Origin: CALXVA01 sp964587175
Lineage (GTDB): Bacteria > Bacillota > Clostridia > TANB77 > CAG-508
NCBI GenBank assembly: GCA_964587175.1
Contig: CAZPKK010000027.1
Coordinates: 1 to 19,333 of the forward strand
Reading direction: 5' to 3'
DNA: 19,333 bases
Shown here: in pieces, positions 1 to 7,963 of the stretch
Position numbering within the stretch: the first letter of the stretch is position 1
Layout: each line of letters begins with the position of its first letter
The notes under the pieces: model-generated
The model's database searches: none
Told to the model about the DNA's origin: nothing
The model's input: the letters and a program-made list of their open reading frames with translations, nothing else
Program-made: the position numbers and the translations under genes

Positions 1-49
1 TTCAATGTACTTTTTATGTTCTCTATCGACTTTGTCGACGACAAGAGAT

Positions 50-79
50 ATTTTAGCATAATTCTGGTTTTACTGTCAA
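50..79 (-). promoter_or_regulatory. strong leftward promoter with dyad at +1
   Basis: On the minus strand a perfect -35 hexamer TTGACA (79-74) is followed after 18 nt by TAAAAT (55-50). This predicts a start near position 43. A near-perfect palindrome, TTGTCG-A-CGACAA (32-44), sits on the predicted start, and the early transcript can fold as TCGAC-AAA-GTCGA. The transcript runs out of the window, and the last bases seen on that strand are GTACATTGAA. Similar wording occurs in leader (boxA-like) regions of clostridial rRNA operons, so a stable-RNA operon to the left is possible, but the downstream product is not visible. Confidence 0.5.
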
Positions 80-82
80 TAG

Positions 83-134
83 TTTTTTTGAATTTTTTTA
101 GTTTTTTTTTATTTTTTTCTCAAATTGTTTTTTT
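83..134 (-). promoter_or_regulatory. phased A-tracts upstream of the promoter (UP-element or curved DNA)
   Basis: Runs of T on the plus strand (A on the minus strand) lie at 83-89, 93-99, 102-110, 112-118 and 128-134. The first four are centred about 9-10 bp apart, the helical repeat, and start 4 bp upstream of the leftward -35 box. Phased A-tracts bend DNA, and A-rich sequence at this position is the classic UP-element contact for the RNA polymerase alpha C-terminal domain. Activity is inferred. Confidence 0.45.
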
Positions 135-372
135 ATGTAAATTATACTATTCTTTTTCTCTTAATTCCCCTCAAATTATTTGCTTGTTAAAGTTTTTTAG
201 GGTAATAAAAATCAGCCTCAATAGAAGCTATGTTAAATAATATCACCTTAAATTTATTAAGTCAATATATTTTATAATTTTTCTTTTTTAATTTTTTCTA
301 TTTTTATTATTTTTGATAAAAAATTTACTTATTTAAAGAAATCTCTGAATTTTTATATATAATAAAAAGCTA

Positions 373-410
373 AAGCTATGTAGATAAGTTTTAATTCGTC
401 TACATAGCTT
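373..410 (-). terminator. hairpin terminator for the leftward lepA-to-487 gene run
   Basis: AAGCTATGTAGA (373-384) and TCTACATAGCTT (399-410) form a perfect 12-bp stem with a 14-nt loop. On the minus strand the stem is followed by a T-rich stretch (TTTAGCTTTTTATT). It lies about 77 bp beyond the stop codon of the gene ending at 487, so it fits as the terminator of that unit. Confidence 0.6.
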
Positions 411-486
411 CACTAACTCAATGCAAGATATTCTGTTTATCTTTTTTAAATTAATATTTTTTTAACTAATTTTATATAATATATAT

Positions 487-2178
487 TTATATTTCAAATC
501 CTATAACAGATAACTTTCCTGTAAGTGTTTGTAAAAATAGAGTACTCCAACTTGTCATAAATGTGCTAAATTCTTCTGCACTATAATTATTTGCTATTGC
601 GGTATTAGAACTTGTTAGTTCTTCAATTTCTTCTACTTGACTAGCAGCCACTATATTAGTATTATAAGTGATTGTAGTTACTTCTGTACTATAATCATCA
701 ACATCATTCACTATTATACTATATGAATTATTAATACTATTATTTTGTACAGCACTTAAACTATATGTTACATTTATATTTTCATTATAATTATCAAGAT
801 TAGGAATTATTTGAATATTATTAGTAGTTAAATTATCTGTTGTAGTTTTGCTAATTATAATTCTTGATATAATTATATTAGTAGTTAATTGGCTTTCTAT
901 ATCCAATGCCTCATCACCATCTGTCATATCGGTTGCATCTGTTATATCTTCAGATGTTTGAGTTTCATTTCCTTCAATTACATCATTTGTAATTTGATTT
1001 TCCTCTATTGTCACATTATTATCTATTGTATTTTCAGTCACTTCTATGTCATTTCCTACTGTTGTAGAATCACTTACAGATTCCTCGTTTACATTTGTTG
1101 AAACACTTGAATTTATATAATTTGCTGATGACAAAGTATTTGTGTCTTCTAATTCATTCGTTATAGAAGTATTTGTTTGATATATATCACATGTAAGAGT
1201 AAAATTTCCACCTGCTCTATCATATGTAATTTCAATTACATTTTCAATTTGAATTTTTGTTCTGACTGTTACTTCATCGCTTTCGTATACAGATATATAA
1301 ATAGCATCTTCCATGCTCATTTGTTGAATTTGACTAATCAATTCATCTATTCTTAATGAAAGATTTGAAGTATCAGTATATTCTATTCCAAGTCCTAATA
1401 TTGATAATTTATTACTAATTAGTACTAAAGTTTCTGTGTCTGATTTTACCGCATTTAAACAATCTACAATTATTTGCTTTGCACTTTCACCTGTTAATTG
1501 CAAAGAATACACATTTGTATCATATGATACTCCATTAATTTCAATTTCTTCACTCGATTTTGAATACTGTGTATCTAAAATATAGTTTAATATTATTGGT
1601 AAATATGTGTCTGAGATATGTTGTTTTTGTTCATCTGTGATATTTAATAAACCAGAATAATCTTCAAGATTGATACTATCTGGAATATTACTACTAGTTT
1701 CTATTCCATAATTTGTTGCTAATTCTGTTAATCCAGAATTTCTTATTCCAACATAATTTTGGAATATTTCTTCACATCTTATAGCATAAATATCATCACT
1801 ATTTATGTATGATACTTGAAACAAATCTATATCTCCATTTTTTAAAGTCGCATCTGCGTATGTTCTTCCTGACGTAGCATCATGTCTAGATGTTGTCTCT
1901 ACATTTAATTGTGTAGAACTACTTTCCCCCTGTTCTATTACAACTGCCAAATTACCAGTTGAAGTATATGAATTACTTTGTTTAAATTGCGATTGTACAT
2001 CATATTTGTCATTTTCTATAATTGTAAAGATATCATCATTTTGTGCAAAATATTTCCAGAACAAGTCTTGTGTTGAACTAAATAAGTCAGTAAAGAAATA
2101 TAAGAATGCAAAAGCTCCTCCTATTAGTAAAATGATTAGAATAAGTACAACAATTAATATGCTTTTCTTTTTTTTCAT
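487..2178 (-). CDS. membrane-anchored extracellular protein of unknown function
   Basis: This 563-residue protein is not recognised with certainty. Residues 1-5 are Met plus four lysines, followed by a hydrophobic helix (about 6-29). This is an uncleaved signal anchor, or a signal peptide without a lipobox, that would place the rest outside the cell. Residues about 30-330 alternate beta-like and helical stretches and start with an aromatic-rich segment (LFWKYF). Residues about 335-432 are low-complexity sequence rich in Thr, Asn, Glu, Asp and Ser, resembling an insertion, after which beta-like sequence resumes to a hydrophobic C-terminus. The start is supported by TGGGAGG (2184-2190), 5 nt upstream of ATG. 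It is probably the last gene of a leftward run, 44 nt after rlmB. The N-terminal pattern is reminiscent of the uncharacterised DUF6583-type proteins of gut clostridia, but this is from memory and unverified. Confidence 0.8.
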   Translation of the reverse strand: MKKKKSILIVVLILIILLIGGAFAFLYFFTDLFSSTQDLFWKYFAQNDDIFTIIENDKYDVQSQFKQSNSYTSTGNLAVVIEQGESSSTQLNVETTSRHDATSGRTYADATLKNGDIDLFQVSYINSDDIYAIRCEEIFQNYVGIRNSGLTELATNYGIETSSNIPDSINLEDYSGLLNITDEQKQHISDTYLPIILNYILDTQYSKSSEEIEINGVSYDTNVYSLQLTGESAKQIIVDCLNAVKSDTETLVLISNKLSILGLGIEYTDTSNLSLRIDELISQIQQMSMEDAIYISVYESDEVTVRTKIQIENVIEITYDRAGGNFTLTCDIYQTNTSITNELEDTNTLSSANYINSSVSTNVNEESVSDSTTVGNDIEVTENTIDNNVTIEENQITNDVIEGNETQTSEDITDATDMTDGDEALDIESQLTTNIIISRIIISKTTTDNLTTNNIQIIPNLDNYNENINVTYSLSAVQNNSINNSYSIIVNDVDDYSTEVTTITYNTNIVAASQVEEIEELTSSNTAIANNYSAEEFSTFMTSWSTLFLQTLTGKLSVIGFEI

Positions 2179-2222
2179 TACAACCTCCCATCGAACATTA
2201 ATTGTTCTTATAAAAATTTATA

Positions 2223-2993
2223 TTATTTATTTCTTTGTTTGACAACTTCATACATTACTATACCTGATGATACAGAAGCATTAAGTGATGTAATTTTACC
2301 TTTCATCGGTATTTTTACTAAAAAGTCACAATTTTCTTTAACCAGCCTGCTTATTCCAAAACCTTCGCTTCCTATTACTATTCCAACTCCTCCAGTAAAA
2401 TCTTCATCATAATAATATTTATCTGTATTCATGTCAGTTCCATAAATCCATATATCGTTTTGCTTTAGAGTATTTATTGCCTCATTAATATTATTCACTC
2501 TAGCAATTTTCATATATTCTACCGCACCTGCTGATACTTTTGCAACAGTGCTATTAACAGATACTGCTCGTCTTTTTGGAATTATTATGCCATGAGCCCC
2601 AGCTGTTTCCGCTGTTCTTATAATAGAACCTAAGTTGTGCGGGTCTTCTATTCCATCTAAAATTAAAACAAAAGGTTTTTCATGTCTTTTCTTTGCCTCT
2701 TCGATTATATCATATATATCGCAATATGCAAATGGAGGAACTATTGCTATAACCCCCTGATTATTCTCAGTTTGTGCCATTTGATTTATTTTGCTTTTGC
2801 CAACTTCATTTATTATAACACTTTTTTCTTTTGCCAAAGCAATAATTTTATAAATTGAACCATGTTTTTCTCCATCAGAGATATAAATTTTATTTATATC
2901 TCTGTCTGATTCCAAAAGTTCAAGTACAGCATTTCTGCCTTCTACTTGGTCTTCAAAATCTTTTTCGTTTTTATTCTTTCTATTATCTTTCAT
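2223..2993 (-). CDS. rlmB: 23S rRNA (guanosine-2'-O-)-methyltransferase RlmB (TrmH/SpoU family)
   Basis: This enzyme transfers a methyl group from S-adenosylmethionine to the 2'-OH of a guanosine in the 23S rRNA peptidyl-transferase region (G2251 in E. coli numbering). The 256-residue length is normal. The N-terminal substrate-binding domain (about residues 15-95, starting VEGRNAVLELL) is followed by the SPOUT catalytic domain. Motif 1 is DGIEDPHNLGSIIRTAE, with the conserved Asn and Arg. Motif 2 is IGSEGFGIS and motif 3 is IPMKGKITSLNASVS, which together form the knotted cofactor site. GGAG lies 8 nt upstream of the ATG. It is 14 nt from the upstream DNPH1-like gene and so probably co-transcribed with it. 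The first 15 residues are Lys/Asn-rich and likely disordered. I am very confident of the family and confident of the RlmB assignment over other TrmH-like paralogues. Confidence 0.93.
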   Translation of the reverse strand: MKDNRKNKNEKDFEDQVEGRNAVLELLESDRDINKIYISDGEKHGSIYKIIALAKEKSVIINEVGKSKINQMAQTENNQGVIAIVPPFAYCDIYDIIEEAKKRHEKPFVLILDGIEDPHNLGSIIRTAETAGAHGIIIPKRRAVSVNSTVAKVSAGAVEYMKIARVNNINEAINTLKQNDIWIYGTDMNTDKYYYDEDFTGGVGIVIGSEGFGISRLVKENCDFLVKIPMKGKITSLNASVSSGIVMYEVVKQRNK

Positions 2994-3007
2994 TACTAAA
3001 ACTCCAT

Positions 3008-3376
3008 TTAATAATTAACTTTACCTATATATTGTTCTATTTTTTCTATCATATCATTTTTATCACCATATTCTAATATGTCCACTTTTACATATTTTAA
3101 ACTACTAGAATACTTATTGCCTTTTCTATAAATGCAAAGAATTCTTTTTCCTTTCTGTTCTGCTCTTCCTATTTCAATTCCTAAACCTAGAGATGGATTG
3201 GATATTTCTGCTATAAATAAATCCGCATCTTCAATAACCTTCTTCGTATCAAAGCTATCATCATTAAGGTGGGGTAAAATAATATCATGTTTTTTATTCA
3301 ACTCTGATTTCAAAATAGGGTTGTATAATTCTTTTTCATAATCCCAATTTTTCGAATGACCTATATAAATCTTCAT
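3008..3376 (-). CDS. DNPH1-like / nucleoside 2-deoxyribosyltransferase-fold hydrolase
   Basis: This 122-residue cytosolic protein has the nucleoside 2-deoxyribosyltransferase fold. After an initial beta strand (MKIYIGHS) and a variable helix comes DADLFIAEISNPSLGLG, then IEIGRA and KRILCIYRKG. The stretch ADxxxAExxxPSLGxGxExGRA is the signature shared with DNPH1 (RCL), which cleaves the N-glycosidic bond of deoxynucleoside 5'-monophosphates. The catalytic Glu corresponds to E68 here, and the residues that bind substrate are around S62-G66. Compared with DNPH1 the N-terminal loop is short and reads YIGHS rather than the usual GS-type phosphate loop, so the substrate may be a nucleoside, a nucleotide or something else. 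GAAAGGA lies about 9 nt upstream of ATG. It lies between lepA and rlmB on the same strand, possibly as a nucleotide-sanitising enzyme. The family is clear; the exact substrate is not. Confidence 0.8.
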   Translation of the reverse strand: MKIYIGHSKNWDYEKELYNPILKSELNKKHDIILPHLNDDSFDTKKVIEDADLFIAEISNPSLGLGIEIGRAEQKGKRILCIYRKGNKYSSSLKYVKVDILEYGDKNDMIEKIEQYIGKVNY

Positions 3377-3431
3377 TTACATTATCCTTTCATTTGATAA
3401 ATTTAAAAAATACTTATCTTTCACTTAAAAC

Positions 3432-5240
3432 CTACTCCTCATCTAATTTAAGCACAGAGAGAAACGCCTCCTGTGGTATCTCCACATTTCCAATCTGCCT
3501 CATTTTCTTCTTACCACGTTTTTGTTTTTCTAGTAACTTCTTTTTTCTTGTAATATCTCCTCCATAGCACTTAGCCAAAACATCCTTCCTTAAGGCAGAT
3601 ATTGTTTCTCTTGCAATTACCTTCCCACCAATTACTGCTTGAATTGGTATAATAAACAATTGTCTCGGAATAACCTCTTTTAATTTTTCCACCATTTTTC
3701 TTCCACGTTCATAGCTGTTACTTTTGTGAACTATAAAAGAAAGTGCATCAACTGGCTGTCCATTAACGTGAATATCTAATTTCACCAATTCAGACCTTTT
3801 ATATTCTTTAAATTCATAATCAAATGATGCATACCCTTTTGTTCTCGATTTCAATTGATCAAAAAAATCATAAATAATTTCATTTAGAGGCATTTCATAA
3901 ATAAGTGTTACTCTGTTTGCATCTAAATATTTCATATCCACATATATTCCGCGCCTATTTTGGCATATTTCCATTATGTTTCCCACAAATTCCTTTGGTG
4001 TTAAAATTTCAGCTGTAACAAAAGGCTCTTCCATATACGATATTTCACTTGTAGGTGGTAAATCAGATGGGTTATACAATTCAATCACTTTTCCATCTGT
4101 TTTATAAACCTTATAAATAACCGATGGTGAAGTAGTAATTAAACTTAAATCAAATTCTCTGTCTAACCTTTCTTCTATTATTTCTAAATGTAAAAGTCCC
4201 AAAAAACCACATCTAAAACCAAAACCTAATGCTCCAGAAGACTCTGCTTCATACTCCAAAGCAGCATCATTTAATTTTAATTTTTCCAATGCTACTTTTA
4301 AATTTTCGTAATCACTTCCATCTACTGGATAAACTCCACAATAAACCATTGGATTTACTTTTTTATATCCAGGAAGTGGTTCATCTGCTGGCTTGTCTTT
4401 TAGGGTAATTGTATCACCAACTCTAATATCTGACAAACTTTTTATACTTGCTGCAATATATCCAACTTCTCCAGCTTGTAATTTATCACTAGGAGCATAT
4501 GAACCCGGTTCGAAATACCCTACTTCTGTAACAGTAAAAGTCTTTTTGTTTGCCATAAGCATTATCTCATCTCCCACTTTTACTGTTCCATCTTTTACTC
4601 TAACATATGCAATTGCACCTTTGTAATCATTATATATAGAATCAAATATTAAGCATTTTAATGGAGCATTTTCGTCTCCTGTTGGTGCAGGCAAATCTGT
4701 TACAATTCTTTCTAATACTTCATCTACATTAAGCCCTGTTTTAGCAGAAATACAAGGAGCATCTTCTGCCGGAATTCCTATTATATCTTCAATTTCTTTT
4801 TTTACTTCATCTGGTCTTGCATTTGGTAAATCCACTTTATTTATGACTGGTAAAATCTCCAAATTATTATCAATTGCCAAATACACATTTGCAAGTGTTT
4901 GTGCCTCCACACCTTGAGTACTATCTACTACTAGTATTGCTCCATCACATGCAGCTAAGCTCCTAGATACCTCATAATTAAAATCTACATGTCCTGGTGT
5001 ATCTATTAAATTAAGTTCATACTCGTTGCCATCTTTTGCCTTATACATCATCTTCACTGCTTGTGACTTTATTGTGATTCCTCTTTCACGCTCGATATCC
5101 ATATTATCCAGCACTTGGCTTTCCATTTCACGACTTGAAAGTACGCCAGTCATTTCAATTAATCTATCTGCTAATGTCGATTTTCCATGATCTATATGTG
5201 CTATTATACTAAAATTTCTAATGTAATCCTTCCTGTCCAT
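3432..5240 (-). CDS. lepA: elongation factor 4 (LepA), ribosomal back-translocase GTPase
   Basis: LepA is a translational GTPase that binds stalled or mistranslocated ribosomes and also affects 30S assembly. The full 602-residue length is as expected. G1 is AHIDHGKS (residues 14-21), the effector region is RGITIKSQ (53-60), G3 is DTPGH (80-84), G4 is NKVD (134-137) and G5 is SAK (165-167). These are followed by domain II, EF-G-like domains III and V, and the LepA-specific C-terminal domain, which includes PRQLFIIPIQAVIGGKVIAR and a basic tail (GDITRKKKLLEKQKRGKKK) that reaches into the ribosome. AAGGAG lies 11 nt upstream of the ATG. It is the first gene of a leftward run (DNPH1-like, rlmB, unknown membrane protein), with its own promoter at 5295-5323. 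Nothing is missing or truncated. Confidence 0.97.
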   Translation of the reverse strand: MDRKDYIRNFSIIAHIDHGKSTLADRLIEMTGVLSSREMESQVLDNMDIERERGITIKSQAVKMMYKAKDGNEYELNLIDTPGHVDFNYEVSRSLAACDGAILVVDSTQGVEAQTLANVYLAIDNNLEILPVINKVDLPNARPDEVKKEIEDIIGIPAEDAPCISAKTGLNVDEVLERIVTDLPAPTGDENAPLKCLIFDSIYNDYKGAIAYVRVKDGTVKVGDEIMLMANKKTFTVTEVGYFEPGSYAPSDKLQAGEVGYIAASIKSLSDIRVGDTITLKDKPADEPLPGYKKVNPMVYCGVYPVDGSDYENLKVALEKLKLNDAALEYEAESSGALGFGFRCGFLGLLHLEIIEERLDREFDLSLITTSPSVIYKVYKTDGKVIELYNPSDLPPTSEISYMEEPFVTAEILTPKEFVGNIMEICQNRRGIYVDMKYLDANRVTLIYEMPLNEIIYDFFDQLKSRTKGYASFDYEFKEYKRSELVKLDIHVNGQPVDALSFIVHKSNSYERGRKMVEKLKEVIPRQLFIIPIQAVIGGKVIARETISALRKDVLAKCYGGDITRKKKLLEKQKRGKKKMRQIGNVEIPQEAFLSVLKLDEE

Positions 5241-5294
5241 TAAATCTTCTCCTTGTCATGAACTAATATTAATATGTGTCTCTTTTCTTTGCTT

Positions 5295-5323
5295 ATTGTA
5301 CTATAATGTTTTTCATAAATCAA
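5295..5323 (-). promoter_or_regulatory. lepA promoter
   Basis: On the minus strand TTGATT (5323-5318) and TACAAT (5300-5295) are separated by exactly 17 nt. The predicted start lies about 50 nt upstream of the lepA ATG, leaving room for the AAGGAG site. It is read by inspection only. Confidence 0.6.
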
Positions 5324-5353
5324 TAGAATAAATAAAACTTTATTTAGTTAAAA

Positions 5354-5386
5354 TTACTAAATAAGGAAGTATTGACTTATTAGTAA
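5354..5386. promoter_or_regulatory. inverted repeat between the divergent lepA and tyrS promoters
   Basis: TTACTAAATAAG (5354-5365) and CTTATTAGTAA (5376-5386) are complementary apart from one bulged A, around a 10-nt spacer. The repeat lies between the -35 boxes of the two divergent promoters. That position suits an operator, but it is AT-rich and I recognise no known regulator consensus. Confidence 0.35.
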
Positions 5387-5404
5387 CTAATTTTTCCCTA
5401 GCCA

Positions 5405-5434
5405 TTGAAAAAAGCAACTACTATGTGATAAAAT
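5405..5434 (+). promoter_or_regulatory. tyrS promoter
   Basis: TTGAAA (5405-5410) and TAAAAT (5429-5434) are separated by 18 nt, with a predicted start near 5441. The leader before the tyrS ATG would be only about 37 nt, too short for a T-box, and no TGGAACCGCG-type T-box sequence is present. Confidence 0.5.
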
Positions 5435-5477
5435 AATTGAAGTTCACACTAAACTAATAAGAGAAGGGATTGATTAT

Positions 5478-6686
5478 ATGTCAAAGATATTTGAAGAATT
5501 AATGGAAAGAGGATATATTGAGCAAGTAACACATGAAGAGTTAAAAGCCGTACTAGATAACAGCTCTATTCCATTTTATATAGGGTTTGATCCAACTGCA
5601 GATAGCTTACATGTTGGACATTTTGTTTCAATGATGGTAGCAGCTCAAATGCAAAAAGCAGGTCATAAACCTATTATATTAATTGGCGGTGGTACTGCAA
5701 CAATTGGTGACCCATCTGGAAAAACAGACATGAGAAGAATGATGACACGTGAAGAAATTAACCACAATGTTGAGTGTTTTAAAAAACAACTTTCTAAATT
5801 TGTAAGTTTTGAAGGAGAAAATGGAGCAATTATTGTAAATAATGCAGATTGGCTTTTAGAGTTAAACTTTGTTGAATTTATGAGAGATATTGGTTCACTA
5901 TTCTCAGTAAACAAAATGCTTGCAGCAGAATGTTATAAACAAAGGATGGAACGTGGATTAACATTTTTTGAACTTGGATATATGCTTATGCAGTCATATG
6001 ACTTCTTACATTTATATAACACATATGGCTGTAAGCTTCAAATGGGTGGAAATGATCAGTGGTCTAATATCTTAGGTGGAGTTGACTTAATAAGAAGAAT
6101 TGGACACTCAGATTCATTTGGTTTAACATTTAAGCTTTTAACTACAAAAGAAGGCAAGAAAATGGGTAAAACTGAAAAAGGAGCATTATGGCTAGACGCT
6201 ACAAAAACTTCTCCATATGAGTTTTATCAGTATTGGAGAAATATAGCTGACGCAGATGTAAAAACAGTATTATCTCTTTTAACTTTTTTACCAATGGAAG
6301 AAGTAAATAGATTATCTAGCTTAAAAGACGAACAAATAAACGAAGCTAAAAAAATAGCAGCTTTTGAAATAACAAAATTAATACATGGTGAAGAAGAAGC
6401 GAAAAAAGCTGAAGAAGCTTCAAAAGCACTCTTTGAAGGACAAGGTTCACTAGAAAACATACCAACTTCAAAAGTAAATACAAATATTTCTATTTTAGAT
6501 GCCATTATTACTACAGGTATGGCTCCTTCTAAAGGACAAGCAAGGACACTTATTAATCAAGGAGGAATTACATTAAATGATGAAAAAATCTCAGATGTAA
6601 ATTATGTATTATCAGAAAATGATTTTAAAGAAGGCTATGCAATTTTAAGAAAAGGCAAGAAAATATATCATAAATTAGAAAAATAG
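5478..6686 (+). CDS. tyrS: tyrosyl-tRNA synthetase
   Basis: This class I aminoacyl-tRNA synthetase charges tRNA-Tyr in the cytoplasm through a tyrosyl-adenylate. The 402-residue length is normal for the bacterial TyrRS family. The Rossmann catalytic domain contains the HIGH-type motif HVGH (residues 45-48, preceded by YIGFDPTADSL), the glycine-rich GGGTATIGDPSG and the tyrosine-pocket region QMGGNDQW (188-195). It also carries the KMSKS equivalent KMGKT (228-232). The last 60 residues are an S4 RNA-binding domain (SKGQARTLINQGGITLND). GAAGGGA lies 8-9 nt upstream of ATG. It is transcribed alone, divergently from lepA, and its stop codon lies inside the terminator stem. The function is secure. 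Confidence 0.97.
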   Translation: MSKIFEELMERGYIEQVTHEELKAVLDNSSIPFYIGFDPTADSLHVGHFVSMMVAAQMQKAGHKPIILIGGGTATIGDPSGKTDMRRMMTREEINHNVECFKKQLSKFVSFEGENGAIIVNNADWLLELNFVEFMRDIGSLFSVNKMLAAECYKQRMERGLTFFELGYMLMQSYDFLHLYNTYGCKLQMGGNDQWSNILGGVDLIRRIGHSDSFGLTFKLLTTKEGKKMGKTEKGALWLDATKTSPYEFYQYWRNIADADVKTVLSLLTFLPMEEVNRLSSLKDEQINEAKKIAAFEITKLIHGEEEAKKAEEASKALFEGQGSLENIPTSKVNTNISILDAIITTGMAPSKGQARTLINQGGITLNDEKISDVNYVLSENDFKEGYAILRKGKKIYHKLEK

Positions 6687-6711
6687 AACCAGAGTGATGG
6701 TTCTATTTTTT
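6682..6711 (+). terminator. tyrS intrinsic terminator
   Basis: AATAGAACCA (6682-6691) and TGGTTCTATT (6698-6707) form a 10-bp stem with a 6-nt loop. The T-run at the end of the right arm continues to 6711. The tyrS stop codon TAG (6684-6686) is within the left arm. Confidence 0.85.
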
Positions 6712-6731
6712 ATAAGCGTAAAACTAATGTA

Positions 6732-6764
6732 AAAAATACCAGAGGGGCTCCCTTTGGTATTTTT
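6732..6764. terminator. bidirectional terminator between tyrS and the surface-polymer operon
   Basis: A stem of about 15 bp (AAAAATACCAGAGGG with CCCTTTGGTATTTTT, one G-U pair) closes a 3-nt GCT loop. It has A-runs on the left and T-runs on the right, so it can stop transcription from either side. On the minus strand it overlaps the stop codon (6763-6765) of the last gene of the leftward operon. Confidence 0.85.
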
Positions 6765-7938
6765 AAATCAAACTTTTGATAAATTCTACTATTTTCTTTG
6801 TGCAATCCCTTGTATTTGTTACATATTTTTCTCTAAATTTCTTTACTGAATTAATATCATATTTGTTATTTTCAATTGCTATAATAATATCTTTTGCATT
6901 ATTACTAACTATTCCTGGCAATACTTTTTCATATTCTATAGTAAGTCCTCTATTACTTACATATTCTTGTAAGTCAAAAGCAAAAAAGAATAACGGAATA
7001 TTAAGTATTGCCGCTTCATATATTATGCAACTATAATCACTTATTAAATAGTCCGCAATAAATAGCATCTCCATACTAGAAAATGATTTATCATAAATAA
7101 CATTATTATTGTTAATCTCTATTTTGCTTAGAGGATGTAATTTTATAATAAGATTATATTTAGTGAAATCTACTATTTCTATCATTTTATATATTTCTTT
7201 TTCTAATATATTCTCTTCTTTTCTAAATGTTGGGCAATACACTATGTTTTTTTTCTTTGAAATTTCAGGATATTTTTCTATTATTCTATCAGTAATTTTT
7301 TCTTTATATTCTCCATTTGTCAGTAAATCAACTCTAGGTAATGAATAAATTCTTATTTTATCTAGCTCGCATCCAAATCCTTCTGCTAATTGTTTAGCAT
7401 AGGCTTTACTACTTGCAAATACATAATTATAGTTTTTATGCATTTTCATTATATCTGCAATCTCTTTTTTAGAACCTTCTTCTTTATCTAAAATTTGGTA
7501 ACCAAATTTTTTCATTGTACCCATAGAATGCCACATTTGTATAACTTTTAAACTTTTTTTATGCTTTAATATACTGATTAAAATGCAATATGAATCAAGA
7601 AGGGCGACTTTGGATGTGGCTATATGATACATCTGTAGCAACATATGTAATATGTATCTTATTTTTTCTTTAAGACTAGCATTAGCACCACCTTCTAATT
7701 TATGACATAATACTATTACTTTTAGTTTGTTTTTATTTAAGTTTTGATTGCCATTCTCTCTTTCATCTTGATTATTTACTATATTGTTTTCTTTTTCTAT
7801 TTCATTTCGTATTAGTTTAAAGTCCAAAGTTTCAGCATTTGATTGCCTACTTATCATGGTTATTTTGTTTTTGGTTGGTAGCAATTTAAAAAAACTATAC
7901 AAAATTTTTGCTCCAAGTATAACTAATTTTCTAAGCAT
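6763..7938 (-). CDS. CDP-glycerol glycerophosphotransferase family protein (TagB/TagF-like), 391 aa
   Basis: This is a peripheral-membrane GT-B enzyme of the Glyphos_transf family, which transfers phospho-polyol units such as glycerol-phosphate or ribitol-phosphate from CDP donors to a polymer or lipid-linked acceptor. Family marks are SRQSNAETLDF (30-40), CHKLEGG (78-84), the catalytic-type WHSMG (135-139), PTFR (236-239), KLHP (266-269, His 268) and LISDYS (298-303). The hydrophobic N-terminus (about 1-20) likely sits on the membrane. Residues 43-70 are an Asn/Glu/Lys-rich low-complexity insertion. A GGGAGGT site lies 13 nt upstream of ATG, slightly long, but an in-frame TAG two codons upstream excludes an earlier start. 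It is last in the five-gene operon, 25 nt after its neighbour. Family is secure; donor and acceptor are unknown. Confidence 0.9.
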   Translation of the reverse strand: MLRKLVILGAKILYSFFKLLPTKNKITMISRQSNAETLDFKLIRNEIEKENNIVNNQDERENGNQNLNKNKLKVIVLCHKLEGGANASLKEKIRYILHMLLQMYHIATSKVALLDSYCILISILKHKKSLKVIQMWHSMGTMKKFGYQILDKEEGSKKEIADIMKMHKNYNYVFASSKAYAKQLAEGFGCELDKIRIYSLPRVDLLTNGEYKEKITDRIIEKYPEISKKKNIVYCPTFRKEENILEKEIYKMIEIVDFTKYNLIIKLHPLSKIEINNNNVIYDKSFSSMEMLFIADYLISDYSCIIYEAAILNIPLFFFAFDLQEYVSNRGLTIEYEKVLPGIVSNNAKDIIIAIENNKYDINSVKKFREKYVTNTRDCTKKIVEFIKSLI

Positions 7939-7963
7939 TTTCTATCACATTACCTCCCAGTAC

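Larger units (their letters stand above)
1..486. other. gene-free, very AT-rich left end
   Basis: I see no credible gene in this stretch. A short rightward reading frame at 16-240 is dominated by Phe, Leu, Ile and Ser codons from T-runs, has no Shine-Dalgarno site and is a composition artefact. The stretch holds a leftward promoter (50-79), phased T-tracts (83-134) and a terminator hairpin (373-410), listed separately. Positions 135-372 are AT-rich sequence in which I recognise nothing. Confidence 0.7.

Noticed and set aside
2193..2207. GAACA-TTAAT-TGTTC dyad upstream of the gene at 487-2178, LexA-like half-sites
   Set aside because: The half-sites are separated by 7 nt rather than the 4 expected for a Firmicute LexA box, and the dyad is short and AT-rich.
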